Below, piece after piece: positions 17,527 through 25,891 of a stretch of DNA of 64,000 nt (positions within the stretch are counted from its first letter, which is position 1; every line of letters starts with the position of its first letter). The stretch comes from Nocardioides litoris. GTDB lineage: Bacteria; Actinomycetota; Actinomycetes; Propionibacteriales; Nocardioidaceae. The notes below the pieces were generated by a model that saw only the letters and a program-made list of their open reading frames with translations, had not been told where the DNA came from and made no database searches. The stretch lies in the NCBI RefSeq assembly GCF_006346315.1, contig NZ_VDMR01000002.1, positions 62,001 through 126,000 on the forward strand. The letters are read 5' to 3'. A program made the position numbers and the translations under genes.

Positions 17527-17614
17527 GGTGTGCTCCTTCGTCGGGAGGCGGGGCTGCACCATGCCCCGGTCGGAGCCGGGCCAACCCAGCACCCCCGGGC
17601 AGACGCAGACGACA

Positions 17615-17644
17615 CCGGCCCCGCACCCTCACGGGCGGGACCGG
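17615..17644 (-). terminator. Terminator hairpin downstream of tRNA-Ser
   Basis: On the minus strand CCGGTCCCGC pairs with GCGGGGCCGG (nine pairs plus one G-T) around a 10-nt loop, about 18 nt after the encoded CCA end of the tRNA. An outer GACACCG/CGGTGTC pair adds to the stem. Position and strength fit tRNA transcript termination. Confidence 0.55.
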
Positions 17645-17661
17645 CGTCGGTGTCTCACGAC

Positions 17662-17751
17662 TGGCGGTGGCGGAGGGATTTGAACCCTCGGTGGGCTTGC
17701 ACCCACAAACGCTTTCGAGGCGTTCTCCTTAGGCCGCTCGGACACGCCACC
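17662..17751 (-). tRNA. tRNA-Ser(CGA)
   Basis: The mature tRNA body is 17665-17751 (87 nt), with the 3' CCA encoded at 17662-17664. The acceptor stem GGTGGCG pairs with CGCCACC and the discriminator is G. The anticodon stem-loop is AACGC-CTCGAAA-GCGTT with anticodon CGA, reading UCG serine codons. A long variable arm (GTGGGT-GCAA-GCCCAC) and the T-loop GGTTCAAATCC are present, as expected for a type II serine tRNA. Confidence 0.97.
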
Positions 17752-17808
17752 GCCGGAGAATGTACCGGAGCGCGGTGGGCGCGCCGAATCCGGTGCGCCC
17801 GCAGTCCG

Positions 17809-18420
17809 TCACGACCCCGGCGTCCAGTCGGGGCGGCGGCCCGCCGCCGCGACGAGACGGTCGAGGTCGGAGGCGCCGGCGGGCACCTCGACGGGCGGGC
17901 CGAAGAGGCCGCCCTCGTCGGCGGGCTGGTCGGCGGGCCCGCCCTCGGGGGGCGCGAAGGAGGTGACGAAGTCCAGGCAGGTGGCCACGGCCGCCGGGTC
18001 GGCGTCGTACGCCTGGCCGGTGGCGACGGCGAGGTCCCAGCCGTGCACGACGACCTCGTCGAGCGCGACCTGCGCGGCGACGGGGCCGGGCAGCTCCACC
18101 GGGCCGGCCCACGTCACCCCGTCGTGTGCCGCCGGGTCTGTCCACGCGGCGGCGAGCCGGTCGAGGGAGGCGACGACCTCCTCGCGCCAGTCGGGCGGGA
18201 GCGAGGTGCCGTCGGCGACCGGCCCGGCCGGGCCCCCGGGCAGGGGCTCGCGGGTGGCGGCGTGGGTGAACGCGACGACCAGGCCGCGCACGTGGTCGCA
18301 CAGGTCGGAGACGCGGTAGGACGGGCACGGCGTGGGCCCGTCGAGCTGGTCGTCACGGGTGGCGCGGACCAGCCGGGCCAGCTCGCGGGTGGCCGGGCCG
18401 AGGTCGAGGAGGTCGCTCAT
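17809..18420 (-). CDS. TIGR03086-type DinB/mycothiol-dependent maleylpyruvate isomerase-fold protein
   Basis: This 203-residue protein has the four-helix DinB/MDMPI pattern. It opens LGPATRELARLVRATRDDQLDGPTPCPSYRV, the TIGR03086 start pattern. A conserved metal-ligand histidine follows in VSDLCDHVRGLVVAF, and a second His block is ALDEVVVHGWDLAVATGQ. These proteins bind a divalent metal and are thought to act with mycothiol; most have no known substrate. ATG 18420 is used rather than an upstream in-frame codon, because the family pattern begins there. It lies 30 bp after tadA on the same strand and is probably co-transcribed. Confidence 0.8.
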   Translation of the reverse strand: MSDLLDLGPATRELARLVRATRDDQLDGPTPCPSYRVSDLCDHVRGLVVAFTHAATREPLPGGPAGPVADGTSLPPDWREEVVASLDRLAAAWTDPAAHDGVTWAGPVELPGPVAAQVALDEVVVHGWDLAVATGQAYDADPAAVATCLDFVTSFAPPEGGPADQPADEGGLFGPPVEVPAGASDLDRLVAAAGRRPDWTPGS

Positions 18421-18450
18421 GGGTGTGCCGACCGGGCGCCGGCGAGCCAC

Positions 18451-18921
18451 TCATCGGTGGGCGGCGAAGAACCCCTCCAGCAGCGCCGTCGACTCCTCCC
18501 CCAGCACCCCGGCCACCACCTCGGGGCGGTGGTTGAGGCGGCGGTCGCGCACGACGTCCCAGAGTGAACCGACCGCGCCCGCCTTGTCGTCGAAGGCCCC
18601 GAAGACGACGCGCTCGACCCGGCTGAGCACGGCCGCGCCGGCGCACATCGTGCAGGGCTCGAGGGTCACGACGAGCGTGCAGCCCTCGAGCCGCCACTCC
18701 CCGCGGGCGCGGGCGGCGGCGCGCAGGGCGACGACCTCGGCGTGGCCGGTGGGGTCGTGGTCGGCCTCGCGGACGTTGCGGCCGGTGGCGACGACCGCGC
18801 CGGACGGGTCGAGGACCACGGCGCCGATGGGCACGTCGCCGGTCGCGAGCGCCGCCCGGGCCTCCTCGAGAGCGGCGCGCATCGGCCCCTCCCACCGGGA
18901 GGCGGCGGGGCCGGCGCTCAC
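18451..18921 (-). CDS. tadA: tRNA(Arg) adenosine-34 deaminase TadA
   Basis: This 156-residue CDA-fold deaminase converts A34 to inosine in tRNA-Arg(ACG). Zinc ligands and catalytic residues are in GHAEVVAL (His-Ala-Glu) and [10 protein letters not shown] (PCxxC); the C-terminal helix ends GFFAAHR. Start GTG 18921 is chosen because it overlaps the upstream stop (GTGA) and gives the N-terminal residues ([13 protein letters not shown]) that align with other TadA proteins; ATG 18882 would truncate them. The gene directly upstream is the actinobacterial TadA-associated gene. Confidence 0.92.
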   Translation of the reverse strand: MSAGPAASRWEGPMRAALEEARAALATGDVPIGAVVLDPSGAVVATGRNVREADHDPTGHAEVVALRAAARARGEWRLEGCTLVVTLEPCTMCAGAAVLSRVERVVFGAFDDKAGAVGSLWDVVRDRRLNHRPEVVAGVLGEESTALLEGFFAAHR

Positions 18922-19403
18922 GCGGGGACGAAGCCGACGGCGTCGTCGAACTGCGGGCCGAAGCCGAGCACCCGGGTGACCTCGCTCAGCACCTCGTCGG
19001 CGAAGCCGTCGCTGTCGTCGAGGATGTCCTCGAGCTCCTCGCCCGACAGCCCGAGGTCGGCCAGGAGGTCGAGGTCGCCCACCAGGTCGCCGTCGTCGTC
19101 TCCCTCGTCGTCGGCCAGCCCGAGGAAGTCGAGGGCGGAGGCGGCGACGTCCCACTCCTCGGCGGCGGCCGCGTCCCACAGCAGCAGGCGGGTGCGGTCG
19201 GGGTCGACCCGCAGCACGAGGAACGACTCCTCGTCGAGGCCGAGCAGGGCCACCACCAGGTCGTCGCCGGAGAAGCGGCGCAGCGCCTCGGCCAGCGCCT
19301 CGACCTCGCCCGGCAGGTCGTGGGCGAGCTCGTCGACCACCCAGGCGCCGTCGCGGCGGAAGGCGGCAAGGGCGAAGTCGACGTCGTCGAGCTGCTCGAC
19401 CAT
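18918..19403 (-). CDS. tRNA adenosine deaminase-associated protein
   Basis: This 161-residue, strongly acidic cytosolic protein ([20 protein letters not shown] in the C-terminal third) matches in position, size and N-terminal pattern ([21 protein letters not shown]) the actinobacterial family annotated as TadA-associated (TIGR03941). That family is consistently found immediately upstream of tadA. Its biochemical role is unknown. The start ATG 19403 is the only good one. Its stop overlaps the tadA GTG. It is divergent from upp across 73 bp. Confidence 0.85.
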   Translation of the reverse strand: MVEQLDDVDFALAAFRRDGAWVVDELAHDLPGEVEALAEALRRFSGDDLVVALLGLDEESFLVLRVDPDRTRLLLWDAAAAEEWDVAASALDFLGLADDEGDDDGDLVGDLDLLADLGLSGEELEDILDDSDGFADEVLSEVTRVLGFGPQFDDAVGFVPA

Positions 19404-19476
19404 GGCCCCAGCCTGGCACCCGGCCGAGCCGCGGCCAACCCCTTTCGGGGCGGCGTCGGGCTCTAGGCTCCGCACC

Positions 19477-20118
19477 ATGCGCACCCACGTCGTCGACCAC
19501 CCGCTCGTGGCCCACAAGCTCACCGTGCTGCGCGACGAGCGCACCGACTCCCCGACGTTCCGCCTCCTCACCGACGAGCTGGTCACCCTGCTCGCCTACG
19601 AGGCCACCCGCGAGGTGCGCGTCGTGCCGAGCGAGATCACGACGCCGGTCTCGCCGATGACCGGCACCGCCCTGGCCTCCCCCAAGCCCCTCGTCGTGCC
19701 GATCCTGCGCGCCGGGCTCGGCATGCTCGACGGGATGATGCGGCTGCTGCCGACGGCCGAGGTCGGGTTCCTCGGGATGCTGCGCAACGAGGAGACGCTC
19801 CAGGCCTCGACGTACGCCGAGCGGCTGCCCGACGACCTCAGCGGCCGCCAGTGCTACGTGCTCGACCCCATGCTCGCCACCGGCGGCACCCTCGCCGCGG
19901 CCATCCGCTTCCTGACCGACCGCGGCGCCGACCACATCACCTGCGTCTGCCTGCTCGCGGCTCCCGAGGGCTGCGCCAACCTGGAGCGCGAGCTCGAGGG
20001 CCTCGACGTCCCCGTGACCGTGGTGACCGCGGCGCTCGACGAGCGCCTCAACGACAAGGGCTACATCGTCCCCGGCCTTGGCGACGCCGGCGACCGGTTG
20101 TACGGCGTCGCGGGCTGA
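19477..20118 (+). CDS. upp: Uracil phosphoribosyltransferase
   Basis: This 213-residue enzyme makes UMP from uracil and PRPP in pyrimidine salvage. The PRPP-binding loop is [11 protein letters not shown], the flexible-loop region is [14 protein letters not shown], and the C-terminal uracil-binding segment is [20 protein letters not shown]. Length and all motifs are normal for the family. ATG 19477 lies 14 bp after the leader element TCTAGGCTCC, with no strong Shine-Dalgarno. A hairpin follows the stop (20153-20187). Confidence 0.97.
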   Translation: MRTHVVDHPLVAHKLTVLRDERTDSPTFRLLTDELVTLLAYEATREVRVVPSEITTPVSPMTGTALASPKPLVVPILRAGLGMLDGMMRLLPTAEVGFLGMLRNEETLQASTYAERLPDDLSGRQCYVLDPMLATGGTLAAAIRFLTDRGADHITCVCLLAAPEGCANLERELEGLDVPVTVVTAALDERLNDKGYIVPGLGDAGDRLYGVAG

Positions 20119-20149
20119 CCCGTCTCCCGGCCCACGGCCCGGCGGCCGT

Positions 20150-20267
20150 GACGTGGCGACCGTTCTCCGATCCCATCCGGTCGCCACCCCACCGCTACCC
20201 CCAACCGACCCACAGCTGCGGTGACCTGGCGCCCCTTCCCCGGTCCCGTCCGGTCGCCACCTCGCCG
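20150..20267. repeat. Imperfect 48-bp direct repeat with internal hairpin, downstream of upp
   Basis: Two related segments (about 20150-20197 and 20220-20267) share the frame TGACsTGGCG ... TCCGGTCGCCAC ... CGCCGCT. In the first copy GTGGCGACC (20153-20161) pairs perfectly with GGTCGCCAC (20179-20187), a likely upp terminator; the second copy pairs less well. The rest of the 259-bp gap to the ABC transporter shows nothing recognisable. Confidence 0.5.
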
Positions 20268-20377
20268 CTCCCCCACCGACGCCCCCACCCGCGGCCCCGT
20301 CCTCCGACCTCCGACCGACCCCACGTCATACCTTCGACCCTCGTGCCGGGCGCCCCCGCCTCCGTAGGGTCGCGAGC

Positions 20378-21256
20378 ATGCTGGAGGCGCAGTCCCTGAC
20401 CCGGGTGTTCGGGTCGACCACGGTGCTCGACGACGTCTCGTTGCGGGTGGAGCCCGGACGGATGACCGGGTTCGTCGGCGCCAACGGCGCCGGCAAGACC
20501 ACCACGATGCGGATCCTCATGGGTGTCCTCGCCCCGTCGTCGGGCGAGGTCCTCTGGGGTGGGGAGCCGATCACGGCCGAGGTGCGCCGCACGTTCGGCT
20601 ACATGCCGGAGGAGCGCGGGCTCTACCCGCGCATGGGCATCCGGGAGCAGCTGGTCTACTTCGCGCGGCTCCACGGCCTCTCGACCGGTCAGGCGCGGCA
20701 GCGGGCCGACGACCTGCTCGGCCACTTCGACCTCACCGACCGCGCCGGCGACGTCCTCGACGACCTGTCGCTGGGCAACCAGCAGCGCGTGCAGATCGCG
20801 GCCGCCCTCGTGCACCGGCCCACGGCGCTGGTGCTGGACGAGCCCTTCAGCGGGCTCGACCCGCTCGCCGTCGACTCCATGACCGACCTGCTGCGCACCG
20901 AGGCCAGCGACGTGCCGCTGTTGTTCTCCAGCCACCAGCTCGACCTCGTCGAGCGCCTGTGCGACGACCTCGTCGTGCTCTCCGGCGGCCGCGTCGTCGC
21001 CGCCGGCAGCGTGGCCGACCTGCGCTCGCGGGGGGCCGAGCGCTACCGGGTGGTGCTCGACGGCCACGACGCCGCCTGGGTGCGCGACCTGCGCGGCGTA
21101 CGCGTGGAGTCGGTCGACGGTCCCACCGCGCTCCTCACCCTCGACGACCTGCCGGCCTCCGAGCTCGTCGCGGCCGCCGTGGCCCGCGGGCCGGTGGTCG
21201 AGGTCGCCCGCGTCCAGCAGCCCCTGACCGAGATCTTCCGGGAGGTCACCCGATGA
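20378..21256 (+). CDS. ABC transporter ATP-binding protein (NatA/drug-export type)
   Basis: This 292-residue ATPase has Walker A GANGAGKT, signature LSLGNQQRV (a variant of LSGGQ), Walker B ALVLDEPFSGLDP and an H-loop FSSHQLDLVE. The last 80 residues form the small C-terminal extension common in NatA/DrrA-type exporters. It is coupled (ATGA overlap) to the following permease, so the two form an ABC-2 exporter. Cargo is unknown; NatAB-type sodium export, or lipid or drug export, are the usual possibilities. Confidence 0.92.
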   Translation: MLEAQSLTRVFGSTTVLDDVSLRVEPGRMTGFVGANGAGKTTTMRILMGVLAPSSGEVLWGGEPITAEVRRTFGYMPEERGLYPRMGIREQLVYFARLHGLSTGQARQRADDLLGHFDLTDRAGDVLDDLSLGNQQRVQIAAALVHRPTALVLDEPFSGLDPLAVDSMTDLLRTEASDVPLLFSSHQLDLVERLCDDLVVLSGGRVVAAGSVADLRSRGAERYRVVLDGHDAAWVRDLRGVRVESVDGPTALLTLDDLPASELVAAAVARGPVVEVARVQQPLTEIFREVTR

Positions 21257-22452
21257 GCGAGCAGCCCCAGCAGACCAGCGGCCTGTGGCGCGTCGTCGCC
21301 GAGCGCGAGGTCACCACCCAGCTGCGCAGCAAGACCTTCCTGGCCTCCGGCGCCGTCCTGGTGCTCGGCCTGGTCGTGCTCATCGTCGTCCTCGAGCTGC
21401 TCTCGGGCCGCACCAGCACCGACACGGTCGCCGTCGTCGACGACACCGCGGCCACGGCCGTCGAGGCCGGCAGCACCGTCCTGGAGCGCACCAGCGACGG
21501 CGACCGGCTCGAGGTCGAGCGGTACGACGACGCCGCGGCCGCCGAGCGCGCCGTCCGCGACGGCGACGTCGACGTCGCCCTGCTGCCGGCCGGCGGCGGG
21601 GCCGGCTACGAGCTGGTCGGCGACGACGCCGTGGACGCCTCGGTCTCCGGGGCACTGACCTCCTCGGTCGCCGCCGTGGTCACCCAGGCCAACGCCGAGC
21701 GCGACGGCGTCGACCTGCAGGCCCTCGGCGACGGGACGCAGGTGTCGGAGCGGCTGCTCGACCCCGACGCCGCGAACGCCGGGCTGCGCCAGGTCGCCTC
21801 GTTCGTCTTCGTCCTGCTCTTCTACCTGACCGCGCTCGGCTTCGGCATGCAGATCGCCTCCACCGTCACGCAGGAGAAGGAGAGCCGGGTGGTGGAGATC
21901 CTGGCCGCCGCCATCCCGATCCGGACCCTGCTGTGGGGCAAGGTGATCGGCACGAGCATCCTGGCCATCGGGCAGACGGTGGTGCTCGCCGTCGTGGGGG
22001 TCGTCGGCCTCCTCGTCACCGGCAACACCACCACGCTCGAGCTCATCGGCCCGGCCATCGCCTGGTACGTGCTGTTCTTCGTCATCGGCTTCGTCGCCCT
22101 GGCCAGCTTCTGGTCGGTCGCGGGCTCGCTGGCCGGCCGCCAGCAGGACCTGCAGGCCACGACGCTGCCCCTGCAGGTCATCCTGTTCGCGCCGTACATC
22201 GTGACCTTCACCGCCGGGGAGTCGGTGCGCACGGTGATGTCGATGTTCCCGATCGTCTCGACGATGCTGATGCCGTCGCGCCTCGCCGAGGGCGACGTGC
22301 CGCTGTGGCAGCTCGGTGTCGCCATCGCCACCACGCTGCTCGCCGCGGTGCTCCTCGTGCGGGTCGCGGCCCGGGTCTACGAGGCCACGCTGCTGCAGAC
22401 CGGCCGCAAGATCGGGTACGGCGAGGCGCTGCGCACCCGGTCGGCCGACTGA
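21253..22452 (+). CDS. ABC-2 type permease (NatB-like)
   Basis: This 399-residue membrane protein has one N-terminal TM (FLASGAVLVLGLVVLIVVLE), a large extracytoplasmic domain of about 130 residues, and five C-terminal TMs beginning VASFVFVLLFYLTALGFGMQ. The TVTQEKESRVVEILAAAI motif after the second TM is the diagnostic NatB/ABC2_membrane_3 cytosolic coupling sequence. It partners the upstream ATPase. It is convergent with pntB, with a 2-bp gap. Confidence 0.92.
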   Translation: MSEQPQQTSGLWRVVAEREVTTQLRSKTFLASGAVLVLGLVVLIVVLELLSGRTSTDTVAVVDDTAATAVEAGSTVLERTSDGDRLEVERYDDAAAAERAVRDGDVDVALLPAGGGAGYELVGDDAVDASVSGALTSSVAAVVTQANAERDGVDLQALGDGTQVSERLLDPDAANAGLRQVASFVFVLLFYLTALGFGMQIASTVTQEKESRVVEILAAAIPIRTLLWGKVIGTSILAIGQTVVLAVVGVVGLLVTGNTTTLELIGPAIAWYVLFFVIGFVALASFWSVAGSLAGRQQDLQATTLPLQVILFAPYIVTFTAGESVRTVMSMFPIVSTMLMPSRLAEGDVPLWQLGVAIATTLLAAVLLVRVAARVYEATLLQTGRKIGYGEALRTRSAD

Positions 22453-22454
22453 CC

Positions 22455-23840
22455 TCAGAGCGCCTTGACGGCGGCGAGCAGCTTGCCCAGGGAGTCCTTG
22501 GCGTCGCCGAAGAGCAGGGTGGTCCTGGGGTCGAAGAGGAGCTCGTTCTCGATGCCGGCGAAGCCGGGACGCATGGAGCGCTTGAGGAAGACGACCTGGC
22601 GCGACTCGTCGACGTCGAGGATCGGCATGCCGTAGATCGGGGCCGACGGCGTGGTGCGGGCGGCGGGGTTGACGACGTCGTTGGCGCCGACGACGAGGAC
22701 GACGTCGGTCTGGCGGAACTCGCCGTTGACGTCGTCCATCTCGCGCAGCTGCTCGTAGGGCACCTGGGCCTCGGCCAGCAGCACGTTCATGTGGCCGGGC
22801 ATCCGTCCGGCGACCGGGTGGATGGCGTAGTCGACCTCGGTGCCGCGCTCGAGGAGCACCTCGACGAGCTCGCGCAGCGTGTGCTGGGCCTGGGCCACGG
22901 CCAGGCCGTAGCCGGGGACGATGATGACCCGCTCGGCGTACCCGAGCAGGATGGCGACGTCCTCGGGCCCGGCGCTGCGCACCGGCCGGTCGGAGGCCTC
23001 GCCCGCGCCGAGGGTGGAGCCGCCCTTGAGGGCGCCGAAGAGGATGTTGCCGACCGAGCGGCCCATGGCGCGCGCCATGAGGAGGGTCAGGAACGTGCCC
23101 GACGCGCCGACGAGGGTGCCGGCCACGAGCAGCACGGTGTTGCCGAGCACGTAGCCGCCGGCGGCGACGGTGAGGCCGGTGAAGGCGTTGAGCAGCGAGA
23201 TGACGATCGGGACGTCGGCGCCGCCGACGGGCAGCACCAGCAGGACGCCGAGCAGCAGGCCGACCAGCGCGAGCAGCACCCCGACCCACACCGCGGGCGA
23301 GTCGACCAGCACCCCGGCCAGCACCAGCGCGGCCAGGCCGCTGCCGACGAAGGCGAACGGCAGCCCCGGCGGCACGACGGGACGCGAGGTCATCAGCTCC
23401 TGCAGCTTGGCGAAGGTGACGACCGACCCGGAGAACGACACGGCGCCGACGAGGATCGTGAACGCGGTGAAGACCAGGGGGGCCAGCGGCAGGTCGCTCG
23501 AGCCGGCGAAGGAGGCGTAGAGCTCGAGCTCGACGAGCGCGACCAGCGCCGCAGCGCCGCCGCCGACGCCGTTGAACAGCGCGACCAGCTGCGGCATCTG
23601 GGTCATCTGCACCCGCTGCGCGCCGACCACGCCGACCACCGAGCCGACGGCGATGGCGACCAGGATCAGCACCACGTGGTCGAGGTCGGCGTAGAAGAAC
23701 GGCAGCGCGCAGGCGACCACCGCGGCCGCGGCGCCCACGAGGTTGCCGGTGCGGGCGGTGCGCGGACCCGACAGGCCCTTGAGGGCGAGGACGAACCCGA
23801 CCGCGCAGAGCAGGTAGACCAGCTGCGCCCAGACCGGCAT
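22455..23840 (-). CDS. pntB: NAD(P) transhydrogenase subunit beta
   Basis: This 461-residue protein has an N-terminal membrane domain of about nine helices and the C-terminal NADP(H)-binding domain III. Visible motifs are VIIVPGYGLAVAQAQH (the GYGLAVAQ NADP fingerprint), DYAIHPVAGRMPGHMNVLLA and VVGANDVVNPAA. Proton-translocating transhydrogenase uses the proton gradient to reduce NADP+ with NADH. The start ATG 23840 overlaps the pntAb stop (TGATG). It is the last gene of a five-gene unit. Confidence 0.97.
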   Translation of the reverse strand: MPVWAQLVYLLCAVGFVLALKGLSGPRTARTGNLVGAAAAVVACALPFFYADLDHVVLILVAIAVGSVVGVVGAQRVQMTQMPQLVALFNGVGGGAAALVALVELELYASFAGSSDLPLAPLVFTAFTILVGAVSFSGSVVTFAKLQELMTSRPVVPPGLPFAFVGSGLAALVLAGVLVDSPAVWVGVLLALVGLLLGVLLVLPVGGADVPIVISLLNAFTGLTVAAGGYVLGNTVLLVAGTLVGASGTFLTLLMARAMGRSVGNILFGALKGGSTLGAGEASDRPVRSAGPEDVAILLGYAERVIIVPGYGLAVAQAQHTLRELVEVLLERGTEVDYAIHPVAGRMPGHMNVLLAEAQVPYEQLREMDDVNGEFRQTDVVLVVGANDVVNPAARTTPSAPIYGMPILDVDESRQVVFLKRSMRPGFAGIENELLFDPRTTLLFGDAKDSLGKLLAAVKAL

Positions 23841-24151
23841 CAGTCGACCCGCTTCCGCGCCGCGGCACCCGGTCGGGCAGGGCGGGTGAACATCTGCAGC
23901 ATCCGGTCGGTCACCACGAACCCGCCGACCATGTTGACCGCGGCCAGCACCACCGCCACGAGCGCGACGACCAGCGCGAGCCCGTCGGAGGACCCGGCGA
24001 CGAGCACCGCGCCGAGCAGGATCACGCCGTGGATCGCGTTGGCGCCCGACATCAGCGGCGTGTGCAGCGTCGAGCTGACCTTGGCGATCACCTCGATGCC
24101 CACGAACACGCTGAGCACGAAGTAGGTGAGCCAGGTGACGTCGGGGTTCAT
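23840..24151 (-). CDS. pntAb: NAD(P) transhydrogenase subunit alpha, membrane part
   Basis: This 103-residue protein has three membrane helices (WLTYFVLSVFVGIEVIAKVS, ANAIHGVILLGAVLVAG, then a third ending VNMVGGFVVTDRML). It corresponds to the C-terminal membrane segment of E. coli PntA. In many actinobacteria PntA is split into PntAa and PntAb, as here. The start ATG 24151 overlaps the pntAa stop. Confidence 0.95.
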   Translation of the reverse strand: MNPDVTWLTYFVLSVFVGIEVIAKVSSTLHTPLMSGANAIHGVILLGAVLVAGSSDGLALVVALVAVVLAAVNMVGGFVVTDRMLQMFTRPARPGAAARKRVD

Positions 24152-25287
24152 GCCGGTCCTCCCTCGAGCAGCTGCCGCGTGGGCTCGTGGCGCACGGCGC
24201 CCGCGTGGGTCACGCAGGCGCCGGCGACGATCTCGTCGTCGAGGTCGGGCGCGAGGCGGCGCTCGCCGTCGACCTCGGGGGTGAGCAGGGCGACGAGGTT
24301 GACCACGTTCTGGGCATAGAGCCGCGACGCCGGCGCCGGCATCTGGGCCGGCACGTTGCGCCCGCCCCACACCTGGGCCTGGCCGATGCGGACGACCTCG
24401 CCGGCCACCGAGCCCTCGACGTTGCCGCCGCTGTCGGCGGCCAGGTCGACGACCACCGACCCGGGCCCCATCTGCTCGACCATGGCGCGGGTGACGAGCA
24501 CCGGCGCCCGTCGGCCCGGCACGGCGGCGGTGGTGATGAGCGCGTCGGCCGCGGCGACGTACGGCGTGAGCAGCTCGCGCTGCAGGGCGGAGCGCTCCTC
24601 GCTCATCTCGCGGGCGTAGCCACCGGCGCCGTCGAGGGTGGGCAGGTCGAGCTCGACCGCCTTGGCGCCCATTGACCGGATCTCCTCGGCGGCGGCCGCG
24701 CGCACGTCGTAGGCGCGCACGACCGCGCCGAGGCGCTTGGCCGTGGCGATGGTCTGCAGGCCCGCGACCCCGGCGCCGAGCACCAGCACCTCGGCGGGCT
24801 GCACGGTGCCGGCGGCGGTCATGTTGAGCGGGAAGAACTCCCGCAGCAGGCCGGCCGCGACGATCGCGCAGCGGTAGCCGCTGACCAGCGACTGCGACGA
24901 CAGCGCGTCCATCGACTGCGCGCGGGAGATGCGCGGCACGAGCTCCATCGCGATCGCGGTGACGCCACGGTCGCGCAGGTCGGCGACCAGCCCGAGCTCC
25001 TGGGCGACGGGGAGGAACGAGACCGTCGTCGCGCCCTCGCGCAGCCGCTGCACGGCGGCGGTGGGCAGCGGCTGGACCGAGACGACCAGGTCGGCGTCGT
25101 CGAGCGCGCGCTCGTCGACCGACGCCCCGGCCGCGGCCCAGTCGGCGTCGGCCACCAGGGCGCCGAGGCCGGCCCCGGGCTCCACCGCGACGTCGTACCC
25201 GAGCGCGGTGAGCTTGCCGACGAGCTCGGGCACCAGCGCGACCCGCGTCTCGCCCTCGCGGGTCTCCCTGGCCACTGCCACCTTCAC
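24148..25287 (-). CDS. pntAa: NAD(P) transhydrogenase subunit alpha, NAD-binding part
   Basis: This 379-residue soluble domain I begins VKVAVARETREGETRVALVP, the alanine-dehydrogenase/PntA N-terminal pattern. The NAD Rossmann motif VLGAGVAGLQTIATAKRLGA follows, with the acidic AYDVR strand end, and the mobile loop block SVVVDLAADSGGNVE. The GTG at 25287 starts this conserved sequence, although the frame is open further upstream. It lies 10 bp after thpR on the same strand, so it is probably co-transcribed with the lipoprotein and thpR genes. Confidence 0.95.
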   Translation of the reverse strand: MKVAVARETREGETRVALVPELVGKLTALGYDVAVEPGAGLGALVADADWAAAGASVDERALDDADLVVSVQPLPTAAVQRLREGATTVSFLPVAQELGLVADLRDRGVTAIAMELVPRISRAQSMDALSSQSLVSGYRCAIVAAGLLREFFPLNMTAAGTVQPAEVLVLGAGVAGLQTIATAKRLGAVVRAYDVRAAAAEEIRSMGAKAVELDLPTLDGAGGYAREMSEERSALQRELLTPYVAAADALITTAAVPGRRAPVLVTRAMVEQMGPGSVVVDLAADSGGNVEGSVAGEVVRIGQAQVWGGRNVPAQMPAPASRLYAQNVVNLVALLTPEVDGERRLAPDLDDEIVAGACVTHAGAVRHEPTRQLLEGGPA

Positions 25288-25297
25288 GGTCCGCAAC

Positions 25298-25882
25298 CTA
25301 CTCCCGCGGCGCGCCCCCGAGCGGCACCTCGGCGAGCACCTCGTGGCGCGGCCGACGGCGGGGGCCCTCCCCGAGGTGGCTGGCCACCAGCTCGACGTGG
25401 TCGACGGTGAACGCCGGTCCGTCGTAGGTGTCCAGCACCCGCACCCAGCGGGTGACGTCCTCCGGGCGGCCGAGCCGGGCCACGGTGACGTGCGGCCGGA
25501 ACCGCTGCCCGTCGACCGCGAGGCCGGCCCGGGCCACGGCCGTCCGGGCGCCGGCGGCCAGGCGGTCCAGCTCCGTCCGGGCCGCCGCGGCCGCACCGAG
25601 GTCGAGACCGGCCCACAGCACCCGCGCCCGGGCTGCGTCGGGGAACGAGCCGCCGCCCGCGAGCCGCGCCTCGAACGGCGTACGCCGCCCGGCGGCGGCC
25701 TCGAGGCCGTCGAGCAGCGGCTCGACGTCGTGGTCGGGCACGTCGGCCGCGAAGGCGAGGGTCAGGTGGAGCTGCTCGGCCGGGGTCCAGCGGAAGGCCG
25801 CGTGCTCGCGCCGGTCGGCCAGGAACGCCTCGAGGTGCTCGACCGCCGCCTCCGGGGGTCGCACCGCCACGAACATCCGCAC
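25298..25882 (-). CDS. thpR: RNA 2',3'-cyclic phosphodiesterase (2H family)
   Basis: This 194-residue protein carries the two H-x-T/S-x signatures of the 2H phosphoesterase (LigT/ThpR) family: LHLTLAF in the N-terminal lobe and FRPHVTVAR in the C-terminal lobe. These enzymes open 2',3'-cyclic phosphates at RNA ends; the physiological substrate in bacteria is uncertain. Two starts are equally likely, GTG 25882 or ATG 25876, both before the first strand MFVAVRPP. It sits between a lipoprotein gene (9-bp gap) and pntAa. Confidence 0.9.
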   Translation of the reverse strand: MRMFVAVRPPEAAVEHLEAFLADRREHAAFRWTPAEQLHLTLAFAADVPDHDVEPLLDGLEAAAGRRTPFEARLAGGGSFPDAARARVLWAGLDLGAAAAARTELDRLAAGARTAVARAGLAVDGQRFRPHVTVARLGRPEDVTRWVRVLDTYDGPAFTVDHVELVASHLGEGPRRRPRHEVLAEVPLGGAPRE

Positions 25883-25891
25883 GGTCCAGGC